From: Spirosoma rhododendri
GTDB lineage: Bacteria; Bacteroidota; Bacteroidia; Cytophagales; Spirosomataceae
Length of the DNA: 64,000 nucleotides
Direction: 5' to 3'
Assembly (NCBI RefSeq): GCF_012849055.1
Contig: NZ_CP051677.1
Span: forward strand, 4,727,001-4,791,000
How positions within the stretch are numbered: the first letter of the stretch is position 1; each line of letters opens with the position of its first letter. This document shows, piece after piece, positions 44,287 to 53,759 of the stretch. A model generated the notes under the pieces. It was not told the DNA's origin and did no database searches. It worked only from the letters and a program-made list of their open reading frames with translations. Made by a program: the position numbers and the translations under genes.

Positions 44287-45075
44287 ATGTCCCCGTCCTT
44301 TACTAACAAGCGTACAAACCTGTACATTTTTCTGAGCGCGGTGTTTCTGACCAACGCGCTGATTGCCGAGATCATCGGCGTCAAGATATTCTCGGCGGAA
44401 GCGTTGCTGGGTACTACACCCGCGCAGATTCACCTCTTCGGCGGCTTTACCCTCGACTTCAACCTGACGGCCGGGGCCGTTATCTGGCCGTTTGTGTTTA
44501 TCACCTCCGACATCATCAACGAGTACTTTGGTAAGGCCGGTGTTCGGCGCATCTCGTTCCTGACGGCCGGGTTTGTGGCTTATAGTTTCATCATTATCTA
44601 CGCCGTAACCAATCTGCCACCCGCCCAATTCTGGCTCGACGTCAACGCCAAAGACGCGGCCGGCAACCCGATCAATATCAATAACGCATTCCAGATGATC
44701 TTCCGGCAGGGGCTGGGCATCATCATCGGTTCGCTGACGGCTTTTCTGATCGGGCAGATTCTTGACGTGTACGTATTCCACTCACTGCGCCGAATCACCG
44801 GTAGCCAGAAAATCTGGCTTCGCGCAACCGGCTCGACGCTGGTATCGCAGCTGGTCGATTCGTTCGTCGTGCTGGGGATCGCCTTTTACGTGTTTGGCAA
44901 CTGGTCGCTGACGCAGGTGCTGGCGGTCGGCATCATTAACTACATCTACAAGGCAACGTCGGCAATTGTCCTGACGCCCCTGCTCTACGTGGCCCACCAC
45001 TTCATCGACCGGTATCTGGGTAAAGAACACGCCGAAGAACTGGCCAACGAGTCGGCCATGAGCAGCTTTATGTAA
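44287..45075 (+). CDS. Queuosine precursor transporter (YhhQ/VUT family)
   Basis: A 262-residue membrane protein of the vitamin-uptake-like (VUT/YhhQ) family with about six helices. Signatures are IFLSAVFLTNALIAEIIGVK, TAGAVIWPFVFITSDIINEY, FRQGLGIIIGSLTAFLIGQI and STLVSQLVDSFVVLGIAFYV. E. coli YhhQ imports 7-cyano-7-deazaguanine (preQ0) for queuosine in tRNA. The Bacteroidota orthologue may import preQ1 or queuine. The 3' end overlaps the convergent methyltransferase gene by eight bases. Confidence 0.88.
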   Translation: MSPSFTNKRTNLYIFLSAVFLTNALIAEIIGVKIFSAEALLGTTPAQIHLFGGFTLDFNLTAGAVIWPFVFITSDIINEYFGKAGVRRISFLTAGFVAYSFIIIYAVTNLPPAQFWLDVNAKDAAGNPININNAFQMIFRQGLGIIIGSLTAFLIGQILDVYVFHSLRRITGSQKIWLRATGSTLVSQLVDSFVVLGIAFYVFGNWSLTQVLAVGIINYIYKATSAIVLTPLLYVAHHFIDRYLGKEHAEELANESAMSSFM

Positions 45076-45847
45076 GGGCTGGGGATAAATTCGTCAACCC
45101 CCTGCGCCAGTTGTCGAGCAGCACGGCCGTGGCGATACCGACGTTGAGCGACTCGGCATCGCCAAAGCGCGGGATCGTCACACGCTCGGTTACGAACTGC
45201 CCTATCTCCGGCCGGATACCGTTTGATTCGTTGCCCATTACCAGATAGCCACCCTGCCCAAACGACAGGCTGTGTACGTTCTGCCCATCGAGGAACGCAC
45301 CGTAAGCCGCAAAGCCAGGCTCGCGGGCTGCGGTTTCCAGCACCGATCGAATGTCGCCGTACCACCACGACACCCGCGTAAACGAGCCTTTGCTGGCCGA
45401 AATAACCTTCGGGTTGTAGACATCAGCGGTCGTTTCGGAGCACAGAATCTTGCGGACGCCGTACCAGTCGGCAATGCGGAGAATCGTACCGAGGTTACCC
45501 GGATCGCGGATGTCGTCGAGAACGAGCACTATTTCACCGGCTTCCGCGACTAAAGGGGTGTTCTCCTTCGTTCTGACCACGGCGATAGCTGCGTTGTTAC
45601 TTTCGAGCGTACCGGCGCGTTCGAGTTCGGCCACCGTCGCAATTTCGACGGGTGTTCGTTGGCGGTCTGTCAGCCGACTGTTTTCTTTGTGAAACGCTTC
45701 GGTAGCCAATAGCAATTCGACCGTAAAATCAGCGGCCAGCACTTCCTGCACGCTCTTGGCCCCTTCGACCAGAAAAGCCCCGTACTGTTGCCGGAACTTC
45801 TTCTGGTGCAGCGACTGAACGTATTTAAGTTGATTTTTAGAAAGCAT
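45068..45847 (-). CDS. TrmH/SpoU family RNA 2'-O-methyltransferase
   Basis: A 259-residue SPOUT methyltransferase from ATG 45847 (MLSKNQLKYVQSLHQKKFRQ). The substrate-binding N-domain (about 1-90) has the GAFLVEGAKSVQEVLAADF signature. The SpoU knot has VLDDIRDPGNLGTILRIADW, LVMGNESNGIRPEIGQFV and IPRFGDAESLNVGIATAVLL. It methylates ribose in rRNA or tRNA using SAM. Exact target unknown. The start is 13 bases from the divergent tamL start, so their promoters must overlap the opposite genes. Confidence 0.88.
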   Translation of the reverse strand: MLSKNQLKYVQSLHQKKFRQQYGAFLVEGAKSVQEVLAADFTVELLLATEAFHKENSRLTDRQRTPVEIATVAELERAGTLESNNAAIAVVRTKENTPLVAEAGEIVLVLDDIRDPGNLGTILRIADWYGVRKILCSETTADVYNPKVISASKGSFTRVSWWYGDIRSVLETAAREPGFAAYGAFLDGQNVHSLSFGQGGYLVMGNESNGIRPEIGQFVTERVTIPRFGDAESLNVGIATAVLLDNWRRGLTNLSPALT

Positions 45848-45859
45848 ATCTACTTGATA

Positions 45860-48462
45860 GTGAATCGGCAACCCGGCCCACAGACAACCGCTCAGTCATC
45901 CCGCTTCAGAACAGGGGTGCTTGTGCTGGGTCTGCTGCTGAGCCTGACCGGTTGCCTGACGACGCGCAGCTCCCGGAGCGGCTACCTGCTGACTTCGCAG
46001 AACGTACGCGGCAACCGAATCATTGAAACCAGTCAGCTCGAAAGTCTGATTCCGCAGAAGCCGAACAGCCGGGTGCTGGGTTTGCCGATTGCCCCCCGGC
46101 TCTGGTTCTACGAGCAGGGGCTGCGTACGTACAATCGCGAAGCCGCCGTGCGTGCGTTGCAGGCCAAAACTAATGAATTCGAGCAGCAAAGCCAGCAACT
46201 GGCCGACGAGCCGAAAGCCCTCCACCAACTCAACCGGCGCTACGAACGGCAGTTGAAACGGCTGCGGATCAAGGCCGAACAGGGCAACTGGCTCATGCGT
46301 AACCTGGGGCAGCCCCCTCCTATTTTGCCGCCCGCGACGCCCAGGCCAACGCCGTCAAAATGCAGCGGTACCTGTTCGACAAAGGTTTTTTCAACGCCCA
46401 GGCCAGCTACCGGCTCGACACCCTGCGGGGCCGTCAGATTCGGGTCAACTACCGCGTCAATGAGCGCGCGGGCTACTACCTCCGTACGGTCACGTACAAC
46501 ATTGCCGACCCACGCGTCGATTCGCTGGTGCGGCAGTCGCTCGACCGGGCAGCAGTAAAAGTCGGGAATCGCTTCGACCTCGACGCTATCTCAGCCGAGC
46601 GCGTCCGGATCGAAACGCAGCTGCGGGATCAGGGGTATTACGCGTTCACGCGGCAGTATGTGCAGTTTGGTGATGTCGACACCATCCGGCGCGCTACCGA
46701 CCGCCTGGCAACCGACTCGCTGCACCGCCCCGTCGACGTGTCGCTCACCGTGCTGAACCCGCCGGGAATGGCCGCTCACCCGGTCTACCGCATCGGTGCC
46801 GTCGACGTCCGTATCAGCCCCGACGAAACCCAGCCAGCTGCTTTCGTCAGTCAGCCCGACACGGTCACGCGGAACGGTGTGCTGTACCTGCTGAATGGCC
46901 GCAATCTGTCGTCGCGGCTGCTCGACAACAAAATTCTACTCCGGCCGGGCGACCTGTACAGTCAGATCAAGTACCGCGAAACACAGCGGCAGTTGTTTCT
47001 GCTCAATCAGTTCAAGTTTGTCAATCTCAACTTCACCGACACCACCAGCCGACGCCTGCAAACGCTGATTACGGCAACTCCGCTCGACAAGTACGAAGCC
47101 ACGGCCGAAGGGGGCTTGACCGTGCTGTATCAGGCGCAGAGCTATCCGGGGGGCTTCGGGAGTCTGTCATTCCGCGCACGCAACCTGCTCGGCGGTCTCG
47201 AAACGTTTGAACTCACCGGCCGGTATGGGCTGGAAGCGCAAACCGGCTTTCTGACCGCTCCCGGCGCGTCGAAGCAAGTGTACACCTCGCAGGAGCTGGG
47301 GATTAGCTCGTCGCTGATTTTCCCACAAATTCTGTTCCCGGGTCCACTCCGCAACCGGTTCAATCCGTACAACCCACGCACGCAGGTCAGTCTGAGTTAT
47401 AACAACACCTTGCGGCCCGACTTTCGGCGGTCGCTGCTGCGCGGAACGATGGCGTACTCCTGGCAGACAACGACCAACAAACAGTTCAGCTTCCTGATTG
47501 CCGACGTTAACCTCATCAACGCTAATTTCGATACGGATCTGGGCCGGTTATTCGAGCAGCAACTTGATTCGCTGGCCAACCTGGGCAGCACGATCAAGCT
47601 GAGTTTCCGGCGTTCGCTGAGTTCCAGTATCAGCTTCGCTTACACCTACAACAACAACGCGCCCGGCATTTCACAGGGCGGTCTGCGCCGACCAACCAAC
47701 TTCCTCCGAACGGTGGTCGAGTCGGGTGGTACGACACTGAATTTTCTGCCGAACCGTCTGATCGACACGGCCAATACGAATTTACAGTTTTACAAATTCC
47801 TGCGCTTCAACGTCGACTTCCGGCATTACATACCCCTGCGTAACCGCGCGATGCTGGCTTTTCGGATCAACACGGGTGTAGCGTATGGATACGGCCCCGA
47901 TGGTGGACCGGTACCCTACGAAAAGCTATTTTTCGTTGGCGGCAGCAACAGCGTCCGGGCGTGGTTACCCCGTCGCCTGGGGCCGGGGGCGGCTTACCCG
48001 TACTTGGCCAATTCACCCAACCGACCCGCCATCGACCCTAACACCGAACAGTTTATTTACCTCTTCGAGCAACCCGGCAACGTCCTGCTGGAAGGATCGG
48101 CCGAAGTGCGGGGGCGTCTGTTTCATTTGGGTGCCGATATCAACGGGGCTTTTTTCATCGACGCGGGTAACGTCTGGACCTTACGCAACAACAACTCGAC
48201 CCGCCCCGGCGCTACGTTCCAGCTCGATTCGTTCTTCCCACAGATCGCGGTTGGCACGGGTGTAGGGCTGCGCATCGACTTTTCCTTCTTCGTCATTCGG
48301 CTCGACGGTGGCATCAAAGTGTGGGACCCGGCCCGGCGGTACTTCGACAGCGAAAACAGGCTGGTCGATGATCGCTTCATCTTGCCGAAGTTTTCGCTCC
48401 GCCAGCTCAGCCGTGGCCCAAACCCGCTGGTCATCAACTTCGGTATCGGTTATCCATTCTGA
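45860..48462 (+). CDS. TamL-type BamA/TamA family outer membrane lipoprotein, split by a frameshift
   Basis: Two frames together encode one protein. The 5' part begins at GTG 45860 with a lipoprotein signal (VLVLGLLLSLTGC) and POTRA-like sequence to NWLMRNLGQPP. The 3' part (from before 46360 to 48462) continues FAARDAQANAVKMQRYLFDK through POTRA and the 16-strand Omp85 barrel, ending in NPLVINFGIGYPF. The frames meet at a run of five C at 46313-46317; six C would restore the PPSYFAARDAQ reading and give about 867 residues. TamL works with TamB in envelope biogenesis. A homopolymer sequencing error is as likely as a real mutation. The intact second frame argues that the gene is not long dead. 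Confidence 0.85.
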
Positions 48463-48463
48463 G

Positions 48464-48561
48464 TTTAAAGTTTGAGGTTTACTGTTTAAAGTAATTCGAG
48501 ATCAACGCGATGGCTGCTATCTACGGATTCAACATTGAACATTAGACCTCAAACTTTAAAC
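48464..48561. repeat. Quasi-palindrome of GTTTAAAGTTTGAGG words
   Basis: Left arm GTTTAAAGTTTGAGGTTTAC, right arm AGACCTCAAACTTTAAACCC. The interior holds ATCAACGCGATGGCTG. It lies downstream of tamL. Confidence 0.7.
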
Positions 48562-48626
48562 CCAATGTTCACATTTTTTAACGCGGCATTTCCTGACAAA
48601 ATGACAGCGTTCCGGGTGGATATTCG

Positions 48627-48634
48627 TAAATTTG
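48627..48634 (+). promoter_or_regulatory. -7 box TAAATTTG for miaB
   Basis: TAAATTTG fits TAnnTTTG and ends 40 bases before the miaB ATG at 48675. Confidence 0.45.
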
Positions 48635-48674
48635 CCTATCGGTTTTCTCGCTGACGAAGCCGATACGCTTACGT

Positions 48675-50141
48675 ATGACACTGATTTCAGAACTATCAAT
48701 ACTCCAACCGGCTGACAAGGAAGAGGTTGACCTGCTTCGGACTTCCCCCGATGAGCCAGCAGTCGGTAAGAAACGCCTGTATATCGAAAGCTACGGGTGC
48801 CAAATGAACTTTGCCGACAGCGAAATCGTCGCGTCGGTGATGCGCAACGCCGGTTTTGCCACAACATCGACCGCCGAAGATGCTGACCTTATTTTTCTGA
48901 ATACCTGCGCCATTCGCGAAAACGCAGAGCAGAAAGTCAGAAACCGGCTCAAGCACCTGACCGGGCTAAAACGGCAGAAACCGGCGCTGCTGGTCGGCAT
49001 GCTGGGCTGCATGGCCGAACGTCTGAAGACTAAACTGCTGGAAGAAGAAAAAGTCGTTGACATCGTGGCCGGTCCCGACGCGTACCGCGACATTCCGAAG
49101 TTGGTCGAAGAAGCTGAGTCAGGGCAGAAAGCGGTAAACGTCTTTCTCTCCCGCGAAGAAACGTACGCCGACATTGCGCCTATTCGTCTGAATTCCAACG
49201 GCGTAACGGCTTTTGTATCGATCATGCGCGGCTGCGACAATATGTGCTCGTTCTGCGTAGTGCCATTTACCCGTGGCCGCGAACGCAGCCGGGACCCGTT
49301 CTCGATCGTCCGCGAAGCGCAGGATCTGTTTGATCAGGGCTATCGCGAGGTGACGCTGCTGGGGCAGAACGTCGATTCCTACAAATGGCGGGGCACGGAA
49401 GATACGGTTCAGGAGATTGGCGAGCCGGGCGAACCCGTTTTGCCGACGGCTGATACGGTCACGTTCGCCAAATTGCTCGAACTCGTTGCTCAGATTCACC
49501 CCGACCTGCGGGTTCGTTTTTCGACCTCGCACCCCAAAGACATTACCGACGACGTATTGTACACGATGGCGCGGTACGACAACATCTGCAACTACATCCA
49601 CCTGCCCGCCCAAAGCGGCAACAGCCGGGTGCTGAAGCTGATGAACCGCACCTACGACCGGCCCTGGTACGAAGACAAGATCCGGAGCATCCGCCGGATT
49701 CTGGGCGACGACTGCGGCATATCGACCGACATGATTTCGGGTTTCTGCACCGAGACGGAAGAAGAGCATCAGGACTCGCTGTCGCTGATGGATTTCGCCC
49801 AGTACGACTACGCCTATATGTTCGCTTACTCAGAGCGGCCCGGCACGCTGGCGGCCAAGAAATACGCGGATGACATTCCCGAAGACGTCAAAAAACGGCG
49901 GCTGAATGAGATCATCGCCAAACAGCTTACCCACTCGGCCGCCCGCAATCAGCGGCACGTTGGTCAGGTGCAGCGCGTACTGATCGAAGGGCCTTCCAAA
50001 CGGTCGGATGCAGACCTTTGCGGTCGTAACGATCAAAACAAAATGGTCGTTTTCCCGCGTGGCGACTGGCAAAAAGGGCAGTACGTCAACGTATTGGTTA
50101 CAGAATGCACATCGGCCACGCTGCGGGGCGAAGTAGTTTAG
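48675..50141 (+). CDS. miaB: tRNA-2-methylthio-N6-dimethylallyladenosine synthase MiaB
   Basis: A 488-residue radical-SAM methylthiotransferase. The N-terminal cluster uses Cys in [28 protein letters not shown] and [11 protein letters not shown]. The radical-SAM cluster is in [20 protein letters not shown]. The C-terminal TRAM domain starts at about residue 420. Nested motifs [17 protein letters not shown] and [17 protein letters not shown] are typical. It adds the 2-methylthio group to i6A37 of tRNAs. It heads a cluster leading to the sigma-54 activator, lptE and secG; a palindromic spacer separates it from the next gene. Confidence 0.96.
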   Translation: MTLISELSILQPADKEEVDLLRTSPDEPAVGKKRLYIESYGCQMNFADSEIVASVMRNAGFATTSTAEDADLIFLNTCAIRENAEQKVRNRLKHLTGLKRQKPALLVGMLGCMAERLKTKLLEEEKVVDIVAGPDAYRDIPKLVEEAESGQKAVNVFLSREETYADIAPIRLNSNGVTAFVSIMRGCDNMCSFCVVPFTRGRERSRDPFSIVREAQDLFDQGYREVTLLGQNVDSYKWRGTEDTVQEIGEPGEPVLPTADTVTFAKLLELVAQIHPDLRVRFSTSHPKDITDDVLYTMARYDNICNYIHLPAQSGNSRVLKLMNRTYDRPWYEDKIRSIRRILGDDCGISTDMISGFCTETEEEHQDSLSLMDFAQYDYAYMFAYSERPGTLAAKKYADDIPEDVKKRRLNEIIAKQLTHSAARNQRHVGQVQRVLIEGPSKRSDADLCGRNDQNKMVVFPRGDWQKGQYVNVLVTECTSATLRGEVV

Positions 50142-50145
50142 TATC

Positions 50146-50232
50146 TACGGTATACGGTTTTCGGTTTATGGTTTACGGGTGGCTGACGCGTACCGGGAGC
50201 TGACTACTGAAAACCGGGAACCGTAAATAGAA
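50146..50232. repeat. Quasi-palindrome of GGTATACGGTTTTCGG words
   Basis: Left arm ACGGTATACGGTTTTCGGTT, right arm CTGAAAACCGGGAACCGTAA. The interior carries GCTGACGCG at 50182-50190. It lies between miaB and the sigma-54 activator. Confidence 0.65.
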
Positions 50233-50243
50233 AGCAGATCTGA

Positions 50244-51620
50244 ATGAACAATCAGGAAATACAGTCCGTCAAGCAACGGTTCGGGATCATAGGCAGTGCA
50301 CCCGCCCTAAACTACGCCATCAACGTAGCCATGCAGGTAGCCGCCACTGACCTGACCGTGCTGATAACGGGGGAAAGTGGCAGCGGTAAAGAATCGTTTT
50401 CCAAGATTATCCATAGCCTGAGTGCCCGAAAGCACGGTCAGTTTATTGCGATCAACTGCGGAGCTATTCCCGAAGGCACAATCGATTCGGAGCTGTTTGG
50501 CCACGAAAAAGGCTCGTTTACGGGTGCTGTCGATTCGCGCAAAGGCTATTTCGAAACAACTAACGGCGGCACCATCTTCCTCGATGAAATCGGCGAGATG
50601 CCCCTCGGTACCCAGGCCCGGCTGCTCCGCGTGCTCGAAAACGGTGAGTTTATCCGGGTAGGTTCGTCGAAAACGCAGAAAACCGACGTGCGCGTCGTGG
50701 CAGCGACCAATGTCAACCTGATCGACGCTGTCGAGAAAGGCAAATTCCGGGAAGACCTGTATTACCGGCTCAACACCGTACCGATTTTTGTGCCGCCCCT
50801 GCGCGAACGCGGTGCCGACATCGAACTGCTGTTCCGCAAATTCACGACCGATTTTGCCGAACGCTACCGCATCAAGCCGCTGCAACTGACCGACGATGCC
50901 AAGCAGACGCTGGTGGCGTTTCCATTTCCGGGCAACATCCGACAGCTGAAAAATATTGCCGAGCAGGTGTCGATTCTGGAATCGGAGCAGAACAAGCCCA
51001 TCGATTCGATGACCCTGTCGAAGTACCTGCCCCAACCCCAGCAGGCGCAGCAGCCCAATCGCGGATTGACTCTGTTTCCGCCGGGTGCCACGGGTAACGG
51101 TGCCGATAATTTTTCCGAGCGCGAATTACTCTACAAGGTGTTGTTCGACATGCGCCGGGACGTCAACGAACTCAAAAAGCTAGTGCGCGATGTGCTGGGC
51201 AACGATCAGGTCGACGGTCGTCAGGTATTGAACAACCACAAGGATCTGTTCGATTCGATTCCGACCGATGCCGACGCGTATGCCCCTGCCGAGCCATCGT
51301 CGGGCCGCTACCTGCCCTCCGCCAGTACGCCTGTACCCCGCAATACAGTCTCGCCCCCATCGGAAACGTACGGCTCGCATCCGCCGGTGCAGATTTACGA
51401 TGAAACCGACGGCGACATCAACGACCTTACGGAAGTCGAAGATGTGACCCACGAAACCGCCGATGACGATTCGCTGTCGCTCGAACGACAGGAAAAAGAG
51501 ATGATTCAGAAGGCGTTGCGTCGAAACAATAACAAGCGCAAGTATGCCGCGCAGGCGCTGGGCATCTCCGAACGTACACTTTACCGTAAAATCAAGCAGT
51601 ATGAAATTGATGAAGAATAA
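50244..51620 (+). CDS. Sigma-54-interacting AAA+ transcription activator without receiver domain
   Basis: A 458-residue bacterial enhancer-binding protein. The AAA+ domain starts near residue 13. Walker A is ITGESGSGKESFSKII, the sigma-54-contact loop is GSFTGAVDSRKG (GSFTGA for GAFTGA), Walker B is GGTIFLDEIGEMPL and the sensor region follows VVAATNVNLIDAVEKG. A long acidic linker (about 290-410) leads to a Fis-type HTH (KYAAQALGISERTLYRKIKQ). No receiver, GAF or PAS domain is present, so it lacks a known input. It overlaps lptE by 20 bases. Its targets are unknown. Confidence 0.9.
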   Translation: MNNQEIQSVKQRFGIIGSAPALNYAINVAMQVAATDLTVLITGESGSGKESFSKIIHSLSARKHGQFIAINCGAIPEGTIDSELFGHEKGSFTGAVDSRKGYFETTNGGTIFLDEIGEMPLGTQARLLRVLENGEFIRVGSSKTQKTDVRVVAATNVNLIDAVEKGKFREDLYYRLNTVPIFVPPLRERGADIELLFRKFTTDFAERYRIKPLQLTDDAKQTLVAFPFPGNIRQLKNIAEQVSILESEQNKPIDSMTLSKYLPQPQQAQQPNRGLTLFPPGATGNGADNFSERELLYKVLFDMRRDVNELKKLVRDVLGNDQVDGRQVLNNHKDLFDSIPTDADAYAPAEPSSGRYLPSASTPVPRNTVSPPSETYGSHPPVQIYDETDGDINDLTEVEDVTHETADDDSLSLERQEKEMIQKALRRNNNKRKYAAQALGISERTLYRKIKQYEIDEE

Positions 51621-52125
51621 GGCCCGGTATACTGCATACCTGTTGCTTCTCTTCTGTTCGCTGGTAACCAGCAGTTGCGGGGTATATTCGTTTACGGGCA
51701 CTACCCTGTCGCCAACGATTAAAACGGTTACTGTCAACAACTTCGTGCTGGCAACGGCCGGTGGACCGGCAAACCTGCCGCTGACGTTCAACGAACGACT
51801 GAAGGAATATTACCAGCGATATACCAACCTGAAAGTCGTACCGGCCAACGGCGATCTGCTACTGGAGGGCAACATTACGGGTTACGAACTGATTCCGGTG
51901 GCCCCCACTGCCCAGGATCAGGCGGGCGTCAACCGGCTGCAAATCACGATTCTGGTGCGTTTTTACAACAACAAAGACGAAACCAAGAACTTCGAACAGC
52001 CTTTTTCGTTCTACCGGGATTTTCCCCAGAGCCAGACGCTGAGCCAGAACGAAAGCCGCCTTGTCCCGCAGATTCTGGATCAGATCGTACTCGACATCTT
52101 CAATAAAACAGCCGCCGACTGGTAG
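51601..52125 (+). CDS. lptE: LPS assembly lipoprotein LptE
   Basis: About 174 residues. The start may be the ATG at 51601 or the one at 51610; both fall inside the end of the sigma-54 activator gene. The lipobox is SLVTSSCGVYSFTG. The fold of LptE follows, with TIKTVTVNNFVLATAGGPAN, LTFNERLKEYYQRYTNLKVV and a LEGNITGYELIPVA strand. LptE plugs the LptD barrel that inserts LPS in the outer membrane. The position between a sigma-54 activator and secG is conserved in related genomes, as far as I recall. Confidence 0.88.
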   Translation: MKLMKNKARYTAYLLLLFCSLVTSSCGVYSFTGTTLSPTIKTVTVNNFVLATAGGPANLPLTFNERLKEYYQRYTNLKVVPANGDLLLEGNITGYELIPVAPTAQDQAGVNRLQITILVRFYNNKDETKNFEQPFSFYRDFPQSQTLSQNESRLVPQILDQIVLDIFNKTAADW

Positions 52126-52207
52126 GTACAGCCCGCTTATCGCTTTGCCTGTTAGCCGATTTTTCGCCATTTTCGTGCGGTAACATACCTGCTAACCTCC
52201 CTCGCCC

Positions 52208-53047
52208 GTGACTCCCATCGACAAAGAAACATTCTCCTACTGGGTAACTCATCCCGACGATCTGACGGCTACCGATTTTGCGCAGCTCCAGGAAAGTATG
52301 GCTACATATCCGTACTGCCAGTCGCTGTATACCCTGACCGCCAAGGCCGCGTCCATCCATCAGAAGGGCCAAACCGTACCTTACGTCCGGCAGGCAGCCG
52401 CCTACGCGCTGAGCCGCAACGCCCTGCGGAAGCTGATCGACAATGAGTTTCAGTGGTCCGATAACCTACTGTCGCGGCTCAACGAGCTATCGGCCCGGCA
52501 CGTACCCATCCCCGACGATTACCAGCAGGAGAGTTACGCGTTCTTCAAGTCGAAAGCGGGTCTGACGGGTGGCTTGCCCCGCCTGACGGTGCCCGGTGTG
52601 CGACTGGCCGATCAGCCGGAACAGCTGTTTGTCGACCCTACGCCCACGATCCCAACCCCGGAAGACCCCACGCTGTCGGAATCAACCCTGCGGCAGGAAC
52701 TTACGCAGATTGCCGAAGCCCCGGCCACGCCCATCCTGACAGCGACCGAACTGGAACGACAGCGGCAGCTCGAACTGATTGATTCGTTTATTCAGAAAGA
52801 GCCCAGCATTTCGCGGATACAGCGCCGACCCGACGAGGAGCAGCAACAGGAAGATTTGGCCAAACGGACACCCAGCGGAGGGGGCGCGCTTGTCACCGAA
52901 AGTTTCGCCAGGATTTTGCTTAAGCAGGGTAAGGTCGAAAAGGCCCGCGAAATCTACCAGCAACTTATGCAGCGTAATCCGCAGAAAAATGCGTACTTTG
53001 CGGCAAAAATCGCTGAATTAGATGCTGGTAACGCATCGGCTACCTAG
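52208..53047 (+). CDS. TPR-like hypothetical protein
   Basis: A 279-residue protein from a GTG at 52208. The N-terminal half contains FSYWVTHPDDLTATDFAQLQ and YPYCQSLYTLTAKAASIHQK, shared with Bacteroidota proteins encoded before secG. The middle part is Pro/Thr/Gln-rich and disordered (about 130-230). The C-terminus has one tetratricopeptide-like unit (VTESFARILLKQGKVEKARE, then IYQQLMQRNPQKNAYF). It is likely cytosolic and perhaps a scaffold for the lptE/secG neighbourhood. Function unproven. Confidence 0.75.
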   Translation: MTPIDKETFSYWVTHPDDLTATDFAQLQESMATYPYCQSLYTLTAKAASIHQKGQTVPYVRQAAAYALSRNALRKLIDNEFQWSDNLLSRLNELSARHVPIPDDYQQESYAFFKSKAGLTGGLPRLTVPGVRLADQPEQLFVDPTPTIPTPEDPTLSESTLRQELTQIAEAPATPILTATELERQRQLELIDSFIQKEPSISRIQRRPDEEQQQEDLAKRTPSGGGALVTESFARILLKQGKVEKAREIYQQLMQRNPQKNAYFAAKIAELDAGNASAT

Positions 53048-53109
53048 CGTTTGCCGCACCACACTAACTACAGTAACGAACGCATTTTAACTCGTAGAAT
53101 TCTATTTTC

Positions 53110-53529
53110 ATGTTAACGGCAACGATTGTCATTATTTGTATTCTTACCGTACTGCTCATTCTGATTGTGCTGATCCAGAACTCCAAAGGGGGCGGACTGG
53201 CCGGAGAATTCGGCGGATTGGGCTCTAATCAGCTGATGGGCGTCAAGAAAACGACCGATCTGCTGGAGCAAATCACCTGGGGGCTGGGTATAGGCGTAAT
53301 GGTCCTGTCGTTGGCATCATACATCATGGTCGACCGGAATCAGACAGGTGTTATTAATAGCATCAACGTCGACCGGGCTCAGCAGCAGACGCTGCCGACA
53401 ACGGCTCCTGCACCGGTTCCAGCCACTGGAGCGGCTAGTCCGGCTGCGTCGGGTGCTGCGCCAAGTCAGGCGGTTCCGGGTGCTGCTACGCCGGGCGCGT
53501 CGACCTCGGCCCTGACACCGCAGAAATAA
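53110..53529 (+). CDS. secG: Preprotein translocase subunit SecG
   Basis: A 139-residue SecG. The first helix (LTATIVIICILTVLLILIVL) and the second helix (VMVLSLASYIMVD) flank the conserved IQNSKGGGLAGEFGGLGSNQ. The Ala/Pro/Ser/Thr-rich tail (about 85-139) is longer than in E. coli but common in this phylum. It is the accessory subunit of the SecYEG channel in the inner membrane. It closes the miaB-lptE cluster. Confidence 0.93.
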   Translation: MLTATIVIICILTVLLILIVLIQNSKGGGLAGEFGGLGSNQLMGVKKTTDLLEQITWGLGIGVMVLSLASYIMVDRNQTGVINSINVDRAQQQTLPTTAPAPVPATGAASPAASGAAPSQAVPGAATPGASTSALTPQK

Positions 53530-53532
53530 GCT

Positions 53533-53759
53533 TTCGGTATTCGGTTTACGGTTTTCCGTATTACTTACAGCCACTTTCCATCCGGGAAGTGGCTGTGTTT
53601 TTGTGGGCTAGTGGTGTAGCCCGGACCTCCAGGTCCGGGTGGCCGTCAGGCCAATTGGTGCATGCGGCAGTTAATTGGTCGCTGACGCGCCCACCCGGAC
53701 GTAGACGTCCAGGCCACACATCTGTGAACCGAAAACTGTAAACTGTATACCGAAAACCG
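53533..53759. repeat. Nested palindromes: GGTATTCGGTTTACGG outer pair and a CCCGGACCTCCAGGTCCGGG inner element
   Basis: The outer arms (53533-53565 and 53725-53759) belong to the GTATACGG word family. Between them, 53614-53719 is a second element with arms GTGTAGCCCGGACCTCCAGG and its diverged complement ACGTCCAGGCCACAC. The inner interior carries TTAATTGGTCGCTGACGCG at 53671-53689. This is the clearest copy of the shared core. It separates convergent secG and the unknown gene. Confidence 0.75.
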
